A stretch of DNA of 64,000 nt from Luteolibacter sp. LG18 (GTDB lineage Bacteria > Verrucomicrobiota > Verrucomicrobiia > Verrucomicrobiales > Akkermansiaceae): assembly GCF_036322585.1 (NCBI RefSeq), contig NZ_AP024600.1, positions 3,410,001 to 3,474,000 of the forward strand, given 5' to 3'. Shown one piece after another: positions 35,864 through 45,087 of this stretch. Made by a program: the position numbers and the translations under genes. Position 1 is the stretch's first letter, and the number at the start of each line of letters is the position of its first letter. The notes below the pieces were generated by a model. That model was not told the origin of the DNA. It ran no database searches and was given only the letters and a program-made list of their open reading frames with translations.

Positions 35864-38605
35864 GACGCGGCCGGACGCCTGCGGAAAATGGTCGACCGCC
35901 GTGGCAAGGTCTACGAGTTCGATCACGACACCTTCGACCACGAGACGGCGACCCGCACTCCGGATGGCAAGGTCTTCGCCAAGACGTACACCGCGGAGGG
36001 ACGGGTTCTCACGGACAGCCAGAATTCCACCCAATTGATTTCCTACAGCTATGAGTCCGGCACAGGCCGGGTTCACGGCACCACCTATCCGGATGCCTAC
36101 GTCGAGAACGTCGAGTATGACGGCAAGGGCCAGCTCAAGCGTTCGGTGGAAGGCTCCAAGGAGGTCAAGCGCACCTACGACGTCTTCGATCGTGTCCGCA
36201 CCTACACGAACAGCGAGGGGTGGACCATCGGCTACGAGTACTACAACGACGGGCTGATCAAGAAGATCTACTATCCGGAGAAGGACTCCAACCCCTTCGA
36301 CAACCCCTGCTGGGTCAGCTACCAATACGATCAGACTGGCAAGCTGACGCAGGTCACGGACTGGAACAACAAGGTTACCAGCTACGCCTGGCGGCCCGAT
36401 GGCAAATTGCTGACCGTCACCCGCCCGAACGGCACCAAGCGCACGCTGATGTATGACAGCATCGACCGTGTGGCCGGTTTCGAGGAGCGCTCCAACAACG
36501 CACTGCTTCTCTTCAACCGCTTCAATTACCGCAAGACGGACGACCTTTCCGGCCGCTACAACTACCCCAGCTTGCCAGCGAACCAGACGCTGACGCCGAT
36601 CACCTCGGCCACCTACACGTCTGACAACGCCTTGCTCACCGTCAACGGTGTCGGCTGCCAGCATGATGGCCGGGGCAACATGACCCAGGGGCCTCTCAGC
36701 CTGGCATCTCCCGCCACCGCCCAGAGCCTGACCTTCGACTGGCGCAATCGCCTCACCGCGATCGGCACGGCCGCGAGCTACACCTACGATCAGGATGGCC
36801 ACCGCGTGAAGATGCAGCGGGGCTCGGACGTCACGGAGTACGTCTTCGACCCCCACGGCGGAGCGCTGACCCGCATGCTGCTCCGGAAGGATGCCAGCGG
36901 CGCCACCGTGCGCTGCGTCTATGGCCTGGGTCTCGAATACGAGGTCGAGACTCCCTCGGGTGGCGGCACCGCGGCGATGCGCTTCCATCACCCGGACCAC
37001 ACCGGCTCCAGCGTCGTGATCACCGATGGCACCGGTGCCGTCACCGCGCGCCAGTCCTATGATCCCTACGGCCGTGTCATCCACTCCAGCGGTATCTGGA
37101 ACAGCGCCTTCGGCTACGCGGGCTATCTGGGGGTGATGACCGATCCGGACGGTCTCGTGTGGATGCGCGCCCGCTTCTACAGTCCCGTTCTCGGTCGATT
37201 CATCTCCATGGACCCGTCCCGCTTCGAGGGCGGCATGAACTGGTATGCCTACGCCGGAGGAAACCCAATCCAGTTCGGGGACCCGACGGGGCTCGGCCCC
37301 ATGTCCACCTTGGATGCGATCCAAACCGGGCTCTCCATTCTCGGGATGCTGCCGGTCATCGGTCCGGCCTTCGACCTCGTCAACGCGGGCATCAGCATGG
37401 CACGTGGCGACTTCGTGGGAGCAGCCGCCCATGCCTTTGCCGCGCTTCCGGGCATTGGGGACATGGCGGGAGCGGCCATGCTCGGCGGCCGGGCCATCGC
37501 CATGGAAATGCGGATGGGCGGTGAGATCGCCGCCGAAACCGCGAGTCTTGGCAAGAGCCTGCGCTGCACGGCTCCCACTCCTTGGAAGGGCGGCAGCGGA
37601 TTCTGCTTCGTCGCCGGGACCCCCATCGCCACCGCGGAGGGCTCCGAATCGATCGAGAACCTGCATGTCGGTGATCGGGTCCTGACCACCTCGGGCAGCT
37701 ACTCGGCCACCGAAGTCGATCCCGCCACCTGGCGCAAGATCACCGTGACCTTGGCCTGCGACGACCTCTCGAAAGAGCAGGTGAAGATGGAGCTTCTCCG
37801 CTCCAACCACTGGATCACGAACACCGGCTGCGCCTCCGGCAAGCGGATCTGGATGGAGATTGGCGACCTAGGCCTGCAGGGCTGGGCGGATGTCCACCAG
37901 ATCGAAGCCTGCCCGCCCATCCAACCCGGCACCGGGCGGGTCGTGCTCAGCACGATGACGCGCACGGGGGCTTCAACGGTTGATCTCAAGCTTGAGAACG
38001 GTACCGAAATCGAAGCCACCCCCACCCACCCGCTCTACTCGATCACCCGTGGCGAATGGACGGCGATCTCGGATCTCCAGGAAGGCGAAGTCCTCGCCAG
38101 CAAGGATGGCCAGGCGATCGTCGACTCCGTCACCCCGGACCAGGCCGGCACCCAGGTCTTCAACCTTGAAGTCGAAGGTGACCACTGCTACTTTGTGGGA
38201 CGTGATCAGCTTCTTGCACACAATCAATGCTTTGAATTAGAGGGTGTTAAGAGAGGTGCAAAGATTCCGAATCCCAGCACCTCGACAGGCGTGGGGTTTG
38301 GGGTTAATGATTCGGCAGCCCGTATTCAAGGACCATGGACCAAGAGCGATCTATTCAACGGTCTGTATGGTCGTTCCCCGAAAAGCCTAGGACGACCAGA
38401 CCTTCACCATGCTCAGCAAATGCCGGGTTCCGCGATCCATGAGATAGAACCATCACTGCATCGCGGCAATGCTGCTCTTCACCCCAATAAATTCAATCAA
38501 GGGGTAACCAATGAAATGCGCATGCAGGATCGCCAGTTGCATTGGTGGTATCGTGCTCGCGAACAAGGCGCCGAAAAGCTCTACCCTAACCATGTCTACG
38601 ATTGA
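35864..38605 (+). pseudogene. RHS polymorphic toxin gene, C-terminal part with HINT and LHH nuclease tip
   Basis: 913 residues continuing the RHS shell in frame after the insertion (DAAGRLRKMVDRRGKVYEF onward). The RHS core ends with ARFYSPVLGRFISMDPSRFE and YAYAGGNPIQFGDPTGLG. A small hydrophobic pre-toxin segment follows, then a HINT domain (CFVAGTPIATAEGSESIENL to LLAHN) that may cleave off the tip. The last roughly 105 residues contain RPDLHHAQQMPGSAIHEI and LHRGNAALHPN, fitting an LHH-type HNH/EndoVII nuclease toxin. The frame also extends backwards from 35864 into the IS end with an ATG at 35798, but without signal peptide or shell N-terminus, so delivery is probably lost. The toxin tip and downstream genes are lower in GC than the RHS shell, typical of swapped toxin ends. 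Confidence 0.86.
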
Positions 38606-38607
38606 AA

Positions 38608-39048
38608 ATGACTAAATCGGAATTCCACCAAAAGCTCATTGAAGCAAAACAGCAACGGCCCAAGGTATTCGGGTCAACCACACCGGATCCACTTGCTTCC
38701 GATGATCAAATTGATACTCTAGAAAATATTATTGGATGCAAATTGGAGGGGTCTCATCGCGAATTCCTCCAAGAATTTGGAGGCGGCGATTTTGGATTTG
38801 GTGTACTATTTTGCGCCAATCCAGAAAGCGAATGGTTCCTCGTTTCACATCTCAATCAGAGGAGCCGCGATCTATCATTCATTCCGGTTTCAGATGATTT
38901 CGCGGGAGGGGTCTATGGCTTCTTGGCGAAAAACGGCAGATGTGAACCGCCTCTTCTTGTTCTGGATCATGAATCCGGTGATTTGATTAAAACGGATTTC
39001 CATAACGTTTTTGACTTTATGGATAGATATGCTCTTAGGCCTGCTTGA
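38608..39048 (+). CDS. SMI1/KNR4 (SUKH) family immunity protein
   Basis: 146 residues from the ATG at 38608, 2 bp after the toxin stop. The SUKH pattern is visible: IDTLENIIGCKLEGSHREFL, then EFGGGDFGFGVLFC, and a C-terminal acidic part (DLIKTDFHNVFDFMDRYA). SUKH proteins neutralise nuclease-type polymorphic toxins in the cytoplasm, so this is the likely cognate immunity protein of the LHH nuclease tip. Codon use is A/T-richer than in surrounding genes. A TTG overlapping the toxin stop is the alternative start. Confidence 0.85.
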   Translation: MTKSEFHQKLIEAKQQRPKVFGSTTPDPLASDDQIDTLENIIGCKLEGSHREFLQEFGGGDFGFGVLFCANPESEWFLVSHLNQRSRDLSFIPVSDDFAGGVYGFLAKNGRCEPPLLVLDHESGDLIKTDFHNVFDFMDRYALRPA

Positions 39049-39233
39049 TGCGCGAGAGTCCTGGTTATTCAGATGAATGATGGCCCGCTGGCGGAAATGA
39101 CGGCGACATTTCACTAGCAGAATTCCAGTGTTATTCATATCAATCCTCAAACAATTCCATCCGGTATCAACCGCAAAGCGTTCGACTCTTTCCGTCGAGG
39201 CTATTGGAGGAATAGAGCAACTGATTTTTCACA

Positions 39234-39686
39234 ATGAGTATACAAGGTTATCAATCCGCTAAATCCCTGATCGAAGAAGCTGGTGGTGACTTCGAGGGGG
39301 AAAAGGCCGAATCTTTGGTCGGAATGGCCGAACAAGTGCTGAATCTCAAATTCCCGCCCAGTTATCGCCGGTTCTTGCTGGAAATGGGGTGCGGAGACAT
39401 CAATGGTTTGGAAATATACGGTATTATTGATGACGAGTTCGAGGACTCCTGCGTCCCCAATGGTATTTGGCTAACGCTGAATGAGCGCCGCAATATAGGC
39501 CTTGGTCTCGGCTACATCCTAATTGGGGATGGGGGTGATGGTAGTTACTATGCAATCGACGTCAGTAAGGTTGACGAGTTTGGGGAAAGTCCTGTAGTGA
39601 GGATTGCTGCCGACGGAAAGGAAGGCGAACCCGTGGCAAATAACTTCGGGGACTACCTTCTTCATGCTGTGGAAGAGGTTGTCTAG
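39234..39686 (+). CDS. Second SMI1/KNR4 (SUKH) family immunity-like protein
   Basis: 150 residues. SUKH-like features: LNLKFPPSYRRFLLEMGCG, INGLEIYGIIDDEF, and a C-terminal AIDVSKVDEFGESPVV with FGDYLLHAVEE. It differs clearly from the first SUKH protein, so it may protect against a different toxin tip, a common arrangement of orphan immunity genes kept after toxin swaps. No second toxin fragment is evident in the 185-bp gap before it. Confidence 0.83.
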   Translation: MSIQGYQSAKSLIEEAGGDFEGEKAESLVGMAEQVLNLKFPPSYRRFLLEMGCGDINGLEIYGIIDDEFEDSCVPNGIWLTLNERRNIGLGLGYILIGDGGDGSYYAIDVSKVDEFGESPVVRIAADGKEGEPVANNFGDYLLHAVEEVV

Positions 39687-39735
39687 AAGTGCTTTGAAAG
39701 CATGTTGAAGGCGGATGGGCTCCCGCTTTTCCGGC

Positions 39736-39753
39736 CTACTCATCCGGGTAGCT
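39736..39753. promoter_or_regulatory. Regulon motif copy 1 (upstream of GH27 gene)
   Basis: CTACTCATCCGGGTAGCT, an imperfect palindrome of the form CTACnCnnnnGnGTAG. It ends 46 bp before the alpha-galactosidase ATG. Two close copies occur at 45034 and 46510. Probable binding site of the NarL/LuxR regulator encoded at 44390. Confidence 0.7.
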
Positions 39754-39799
39754 GGGTAATTTTGCGATCCGGGGTACCATGGGAGACCATTCCATTCCC

Positions 39800-41344
39800 A
39801 TGCAGTCGTCACGCTTTGCCCTGGTTCTGTTCAGCTTCGGTTCGATCGTCCTGCCGGTGGTTTCCGCCTCCGGGCAGGATGCCGCCGTGGCACCCATTCT
39901 CACTCCTCCTGCTCCCGCGCAGCCGCGTGTGAACGGACCGAAGGCATTCGGGGTCCGGCCCGGGGTGCCATTCCTCTATTCCATCCCGGCCACGGGGGAG
40001 CGGCCGATGACCTTCGCCGCCACCGGCCTGCCCGCGGGGCTCACGCTCGATCCCGCCACCGGACGCATCACCGGCAGCGTGAAGGAACGCGGGACGTATG
40101 AGGCGAAACTGCTGGCCCGCAACGCGAAGGGCACGGCGGAGAAGCCATTCCGGATCGTGGTGGGGGACAACATTGCCCTGACGCCGCCGATGGGCTGGAA
40201 CAGCTGGAACTGCTGGGGTTCGAATATCGACCAGCAGAAGACCCTGGCCGCGGCGCAGGCCATCGTGCGCCACGGCCTCGACCGCCACGGGTGGAGCTAC
40301 GTGAACATCGACGACGCCTGGCAGGGGAAACGGGGCGGGTCCTTCAACGGCATCCAGCCGGATCCGGCGAAGTTCCCGGACATGAAAAAGCTCTGCGATG
40401 ACATCCACGGCATCGGCTTGAAGGTCGGGATTTATTCGTCGCCGTGGGTGACCACTTACGCCCGCCGCATCGGCGGCTCCGCGGAGAATCCGGAGGGCGA
40501 TTGGTCGCCGCCGGGAAACGGGCCGAAGACGGTGAACAAGAAGATCCTCCCGTGGGCGATCGGGAAACACTCCTTCGCCACCCAGGACGCGCGGCAGTGG
40601 GCCGCGTGGGGGATGGACTACCTGAAGTACGATTGGAACCCGATCGAGGTGCCGGAGACCGCGGAGATGGAAAAGGCGCTCCGCGGCAGCGGTCGGGACG
40701 TGGTCCTGAGCCTGTCCAACAGCACGCCGTTCAACAGCATCGCGGAGCTCAGCCGCATCGCCAACTGCTGGCGGACCACCGGTGACATCAAGGACACGTG
40801 GGAGAGCATGAGCAAGAAGGGCTTCACCCAGGACAAGTGGGCGCGCTACGCCTCGCCGGGGCACTTCAACGATCCGGACATGCTCGTGGTCGGCCATGTG
40901 GGCTGGGGGAAGCCGCATCCCACCAACCTCACGCCGGACGAGCAATACACCCACATCAGCATCTGGTGCCTGCTCTCCGCGCCCCTGTTGCTCGGCTGCG
41001 ATCTGGAGAAGATGGATGATTTCACGCTCGGCCTGCTCACGAACGACGAGGTGCTGGCGATCGACCAGGACGTGCTCTGCAAGCAGGCGGTGAAGGTGGC
41101 GGGCTCGGATCTCCTGCCTGTCTTCGCCAAGCCGCTCGAGGATGGATCGAAGGCGGTGGGGTTCTTCAATCTCGGGGATTCGGAAGCCGAGGTGGCGGTG
41201 ACGTGGAAGGACCTCGGGCTGGGAGGAAAACAAACGGTCCGCGACCTGTGGCGGCAGAAGGACCTCGGGGTGTTTCCCGAGGGCTACCGGGCGAAGGTGG
41301 CGTCGCACGGGGTGGTGCTGGTCCGGGTGATCACGGAGCTGTAG
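39800..41344 (+). CDS. Secreted GH27 alpha-galactosidase with N-terminal Ig-like (putative Ig) domain
   Basis: 514 residues from the ATG at 39800, chosen because it opens a signal peptide (SSRFALVLFSFGSIVLPVVS). An Ig-like domain follows (FAATGLPAGLTLDPATGRIT, about residues 45-120). The GH27 barrel begins at LTPPMGWNSWNCWGSNID, with YVNIDDAWQ, GMDYLKYDWN (nucleophile Asp in KYD) and GHFNDPDMLVVG (acid/base Asp), and ends with a C-terminal beta domain. It should release terminal alpha-galactose from polysaccharides outside the cytoplasm. It sits upstream of a sensor kinase and response regulator and carries the 18-bp regulon motif in its promoter, so it is probably controlled by that pair. 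Confidence 0.92.
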   Translation: MQSSRFALVLFSFGSIVLPVVSASGQDAAVAPILTPPAPAQPRVNGPKAFGVRPGVPFLYSIPATGERPMTFAATGLPAGLTLDPATGRITGSVKERGTYEAKLLARNAKGTAEKPFRIVVGDNIALTPPMGWNSWNCWGSNIDQQKTLAAAQAIVRHGLDRHGWSYVNIDDAWQGKRGGSFNGIQPDPAKFPDMKKLCDDIHGIGLKVGIYSSPWVTTYARRIGGSAENPEGDWSPPGNGPKTVNKKILPWAIGKHSFATQDARQWAAWGMDYLKYDWNPIEVPETAEMEKALRGSGRDVVLSLSNSTPFNSIAELSRIANCWRTTGDIKDTWESMSKKGFTQDKWARYASPGHFNDPDMLVVGHVGWGKPHPTNLTPDEQYTHISIWCLLSAPLLLGCDLEKMDDFTLGLLTNDEVLAIDQDVLCKQAVKVAGSDLLPVFAKPLEDGSKAVGFFNLGDSEAEVAVTWKDLGLGGKQTVRDLWRQKDLGVFPEGYRAKVASHGVVLVRVITEL

Positions 41345-41407
41345 AAAACGCGGTGCCATGCACGGGTTGTTGCTGACTCATGCCACCGGAGACCCTAGCG
41401 TGCCGTG

Positions 41408-44377
41408 ATGGTGGGGATCCGGTGGTTGGCCGCGGTGGCGCTGGTGTCGGGCGGTGTGTCCGGCCCGGCGGCCCGCGCCGTGGAGCCGGAGGTGCCGTTT
41501 TCCTCGCGGGCGTGGGAGACCGATGACGGGTTGCCGCACAACAGCGTGAATGCCGTGGTGCGCCGGGACGACGGGTTCCTGTGGATCGCGACCCAGGGCG
41601 GGCTGGTGCGTTTCGATGGCCTGGAGTTCGTCCAGAGCCGGTCGCCGCTGCTTTCCGATCCACGGTCCTCGCGGGTGATCGATGTCATCGAGGAGAACCC
41701 GCGCGCGCTTCTGGCCGCCTGCGACACCTCCGGCCTGGTGCGCTTGGAGGAGGGAACGATATCGGTTCACCCGCTCAGCGGGATGCTGGGGGCCGGGCGC
41801 CGGATCCTTTCGCTGTTCCATGAAAGCGCGGATGTGTTCTGGGTCATGTGCGCGGACCGGGAGGTGTGGCGGTGGGATCACGGGAAGGTGGAGCGGTTTC
41901 CGGTTTCCTCCGGTGCGGCGCTCACGGCTCCCACTTCGTTCGCCCGGGCGATGGATGGGACGGTGCTGGTGACCCGTGGCGACGGGGTCGAGCGGTTCCG
42001 GGAGGGTGCCCTCACGCCGGTGGCCGCCGTGCCCGAGCGCGGAGTGGTGGTGGCGGCGGCGCGGGATGGCGGCGTGTGGGTGGCTTCGTCCGATCGCCTT
42101 TCAAAACTGGAGGGAGATGCCATCACCCTCTCCGAGCCGGTCATTCCCTGGGCCGCCACGCCTCCGGTGGTGATGCTGGAGGACCGTGAACGCGGGCTCT
42201 GGATCGGCACCCGCTTCCGCGGCCTTTTCCGCCGGGAGGGGGAGGTGATCCGGCCGATGTCCACCTCGCACGCGCGCATCACGTCGCTGGCGCAGGATGC
42301 GGATGACAACGTGTGGGTGGGCACCTCGGGCGGAGGGTTGAACCGTTTCCAGCATGCGAGGTTCCGGCTTCTCGGGGAGAAGGAGGGCTGGATGTCGGAC
42401 ATCGTCGGCAGCGTCAGCGAGGATGGAAAGGGCCGGCTCTGGTTTGGCAACACGAACCTCGGCCTGCGGCAGGTGGAGGCCGGACGTTTCCTGCCCGCGC
42501 CGCCATTCAATGCCTGGCCGCGCCGGGCGATGCCGGTGCATGGCGACCCCACGGGGGCGGTGTGGGTGGCGGTGAACAACCGGCTCGGCAGGCTCGATCC
42601 GGAGAGCGGGGAGATGGAATGGACCGGCATTCCGCCGCTGGGCTCGATTCACCTGCTCTTCCTCGATCGAGCGGGGCGGGTGTGGGCGGGCGGGGAGAGC
42701 GGAGGGCTGGTCTGCCGGGAGGCCGGAGGCGGCCAGCGTGTCTATGGGACGGCCGATGGGTTCACCGGCGCGCAGATCCGCTCGATGGCGGAGGATGCCG
42801 TGGGAACGTTGTGGATCGGCACGGAGCAGGGGGAGATCCATGAGTTCAAGGGGGGGCGTTTCACCCGCTATGCGGAGGAGCAGGGACTGCGCGGCAGTGC
42901 GGTCCGGTGTCTGGTGGCGGACGCGGATGGAACGCTGTGGGTCGGGACCGGTGGTGGCGGCCTGGCGGTGGGAAAAGGCGGACGGTTTGTCTGCCTCGGC
43001 GAGGAGCAAGGGCTGCCGGATGACGTGATCTCCCAGATGCTGGATGACGGCCAGGGCGCGCTTTGGTTTGGCGCGAGCCGGGCTCTTTACCGCGTGCGGA
43101 AGAGCGAGCTGCTGGATTGCGCGTCCGGCCGGGTGCCCCGTGTCTATCCGGTGCGGTTCGGGGAGGGAGATGATCTCGCGGGGTTCTCCGCGGCGGCGAA
43201 TTACCAGCCCTGTGCCTGGCGCACCCGCGCGGGAACCTTGTGCTTCGTTTCCCGGAAGGGCCTCGTGCTGGCCGATCCCTCCGCGGGGGCGAAGGGCCCG
43301 CGCGCGCTCCAGGCACACCTCGACACGCTGGTGGTGGATGGCCGGGTGCTGCCACCCTCGTCCGCCAGCGTGCCGTCCTCGGTGAGGAAGCTCGAGTTCC
43401 GGTTCACCGCCCCCACGTTCACCTCTCCGGAGAAGGTCCGTTTCCGCTACCGGCTGGTGGGGCTCGATGCCGAATGGTCCGAGCCCACCGCCACGCGCTC
43501 GGCCTCCTACTCGCCGTTGAAGCCGGGCCGCTACCGTTTCGAGGTGGCCGCGTGCGACAGCAACCTGGTGTGGAGTCCCTTGGTCGCGGCGGTGCCCATC
43601 GAGATCGTTCCGGCGTGGTGGGAGACCTGGTGGGCGCGCGCGCTGGCGGTGATCGCGTGCGGGGCGATGCTCGTGCTCGTGGTCCGCCATTGGTCGCAGC
43701 GGCGGCTGCGAGCCAGGCTGCAACAGCTCGAGGCAGGGCGCCGCCTGCAGAACGAGCGGGCGCGCATCGCCCGCGATCTGCACGATGGTCTGGGCGCGGG
43801 CCTGACCCAGGTGGGGATGATGGCGGAGGAGCTCTCCGAGGAGGGCGGGGGGGTGGAGGAGATGAAATCCTACTCCGCCCGCATCGCCGGCCGCGTCCGC
43901 GATCTCGCCCGCGATCTCGACGCGGCGGTGTGGAGCGTGAGTCCGAAGAACGACACGCTGGCCGCGCTCTGCGCCTACATCTGCCAGTATGCGCTGGAAT
44001 ACTTCCGGGAAACCGGCGTGCGCTGCCATGTCCACGTTTCGCAGGAGATCCCGGAGGTGGCGCTTTCACCGGAGGACCGGCACCACCTTTTCCTGATCGC
44101 GAAGGAGATCCTGAACAATGTGCTGAAGCACGCCGGGGCCTCCCAGGTCACCCTCGCGATGGGGCCGGAGGACAGCCACTTCGTGCTGGCGTTCGAGGAC
44201 GACGGGCGCGGGTTTCAGGCGAGCACCGCGCCCGAGCGCCACGGCATGGAGAACATCCGCGAGCGGGTGGCCGCCATGCGCGGCGAGCTGCAGGTCCAGA
44301 GTTCCGATCGTGGCACCACCTTCCGCATCCTGCTGCCGCCTTTCCCGGAGTCGGAAAACCCGCTATCTTCCCACTGA
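41408..44377 (+). CDS. Sensor histidine kinase with periplasmic propeller, partner of the NarL-type regulator
   Basis: 989 residues from the ATG at 41408; a GTG three bases earlier is possible. Signal peptide (MVGIRWLAAVALVSGGVSG). Propeller blades fill about residues 30-640 (DGFLWIATQGGLVRFDGLEF, NVWVGTSGGGLNRF, GTLWVGTGGGGLAVGKGGRF), then a Y_Y_Y domain (RFRYRLVGLDAEWSEPTATR), one transmembrane helix at about 740-760, HisKA_3 with RIARDLHDGLGAGLTQVG (His near 790) and an HATPase domain (LIAKEILNNVLKHAGASQ, HGMENIRERVAAMRGEL). It should autophosphorylate on sensing extracellular saccharides and pass phosphate to the response regulator 12 bp downstream. Similar overall to the kinase at 21471. 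Confidence 0.92.
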   Translation: MVGIRWLAAVALVSGGVSGPAARAVEPEVPFSSRAWETDDGLPHNSVNAVVRRDDGFLWIATQGGLVRFDGLEFVQSRSPLLSDPRSSRVIDVIEENPRALLAACDTSGLVRLEEGTISVHPLSGMLGAGRRILSLFHESADVFWVMCADREVWRWDHGKVERFPVSSGAALTAPTSFARAMDGTVLVTRGDGVERFREGALTPVAAVPERGVVVAAARDGGVWVASSDRLSKLEGDAITLSEPVIPWAATPPVVMLEDRERGLWIGTRFRGLFRREGEVIRPMSTSHARITSLAQDADDNVWVGTSGGGLNRFQHARFRLLGEKEGWMSDIVGSVSEDGKGRLWFGNTNLGLRQVEAGRFLPAPPFNAWPRRAMPVHGDPTGAVWVAVNNRLGRLDPESGEMEWTGIPPLGSIHLLFLDRAGRVWAGGESGGLVCREAGGGQRVYGTADGFTGAQIRSMAEDAVGTLWIGTEQGEIHEFKGGRFTRYAEEQGLRGSAVRCLVADADGTLWVGTGGGGLAVGKGGRFVCLGEEQGLPDDVISQMLDDGQGALWFGASRALYRVRKSELLDCASGRVPRVYPVRFGEGDDLAGFSAAANYQPCAWRTRAGTLCFVSRKGLVLADPSAGAKGPRALQAHLDTLVVDGRVLPPSSASVPSSVRKLEFRFTAPTFTSPEKVRFRYRLVGLDAEWSEPTATRSASYSPLKPGRYRFEVAACDSNLVWSPLVAAVPIEIVPAWWETWWARALAVIACGAMLVLVVRHWSQRRLRARLQQLEAGRRLQNERARIARDLHDGLGAGLTQVGMMAEELSEEGGGVEEMKSYSARIAGRVRDLARDLDAAVWSVSPKNDTLAALCAYICQYALEYFRETGVRCHVHVSQEIPEVALSPEDRHHLFLIAKEILNNVLKHAGASQVTLAMGPEDSHFVLAFEDDGRGFQASTAPERHGMENIRERVAAMRGELQVQSSDRGTTFRILLPPFPESENPLSSH

Positions 44378-44389
44378 ATCCGTCCAGCC

Positions 44390-45016
44390 ATGCCCATCAG
44401 CGTCGCCATCATCGAGGATGATCCCGGTATCCGGGAAATGCTCACCCGCACCATCGAGCGTGCGGCCAGCCTTCGTTTCACGCGGGCCTTTCCCTCCGCG
44501 GAGGAAGCGTTGGCGGAGCTGCCGGAGCTCAAGCCGGACGTGGTCATCATGGACATCCAGCTGCCGGGCATCAATGGCGTCGATTGCACGCTGCGGCTCA
44601 AGGAACTCGTGCCGGGGACGCAGGTGCTGGTGTTCACCGTGTTCGGGGATGATGACCTGGTGTTCAAGGCGCTCGAGGCCGGGGCCAGCGGCTATCTGCT
44701 GAAACGCACGCCGCGCCAGGCGGTGATCGACGCGGTGCGGGATGTCTGGCACGGCGGCGCGCCGATGAGCGGTGAGGTCGCGCGCAAGGTGGTCGAGTCG
44801 TTCCGGAAGCCGCCGAAGGCGAAGCTGGAGGACGCGGAGCAGCTCACGCCGCGCGAGGAGGAGGTCTTGGCCCTGCTGGCGAAGGGCTACATCACCAAGG
44901 AGATCGCGGACCAGATCGGCATCAGTTTCGACACGGTGCGTTTCCACCTGAAACACATCTATCGGAAGCTCCACGTGCGCTCCCGCAGCGAGGCGCTCAT
45001 CAAGTATCTGAGGTAG
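44390..45016 (+). CDS. NarL/LuxR-family response regulator
   Basis: 208 residues. The receiver has the acidic pair IIEDD, phosphoacceptor Asp55 (VVIMDIQLPG), the Thr-containing VLVFTVFGDDD and Lys in SGYLLKRTPRQAVIDAV. A linker leads to a LuxR HTH (LTPREEEVLALLAKGYITKE, DTVRFHLKHIYRKLHVRS). Directly follows its kinase. Two copies of the 18-bp motif lie 18 bp and about 1.5 kb downstream, and one precedes the GH27 gene. The motif's TACTCAT matches the NarL-type heptamer pattern, so this protein is the best candidate to bind it. Confidence 0.94.
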   Translation: MPISVAIIEDDPGIREMLTRTIERAASLRFTRAFPSAEEALAELPELKPDVVIMDIQLPGINGVDCTLRLKELVPGTQVLVFTVFGDDDLVFKALEAGASGYLLKRTPRQAVIDAVRDVWHGGAPMSGEVARKVVESFRKPPKAKLEDAEQLTPREEEVLALLAKGYITKEIADQIGISFDTVRFHLKHIYRKLHVRSRSEALIKYLR

Positions 45017-45033
45017 GCGCGGACGCCCGTTTC

Positions 45034-45051
45034 CTACTCATCCGTGTAGCT
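45034..45051. promoter_or_regulatory. Regulon motif copy 2 (upstream of PL6 gene)
   Basis: CTACTCATCCGTGTAGCT, ending 36 bp before the PL6 ATG and starting 18 bp after the response regulator stop. Identical to copy 1 except for one base, and the flanking base after it (G) is also shared. Confidence 0.72.
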
Positions 45052-45087
45052 GTTCCTCCGGAGCCATCCGGCCGATGATCCGGCGTC

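Noticed and set aside
39049-39233. Possible fragment of an older toxin tip between the two immunity genes
   Set aside because: No frame longer than a few dozen codons and no toxin-like motif; it shares only a 12-base string (TGAATGATGGCC) with the hairpin at 13947, which is too short to interpret.
41371-41391. A possible fourth regulon motif before the sensor kinase (GCTGACTCATGCCACCGG)
   Set aside because: It shares ACTCAT but lacks the second arm GTAG and needs an inserted base to align.
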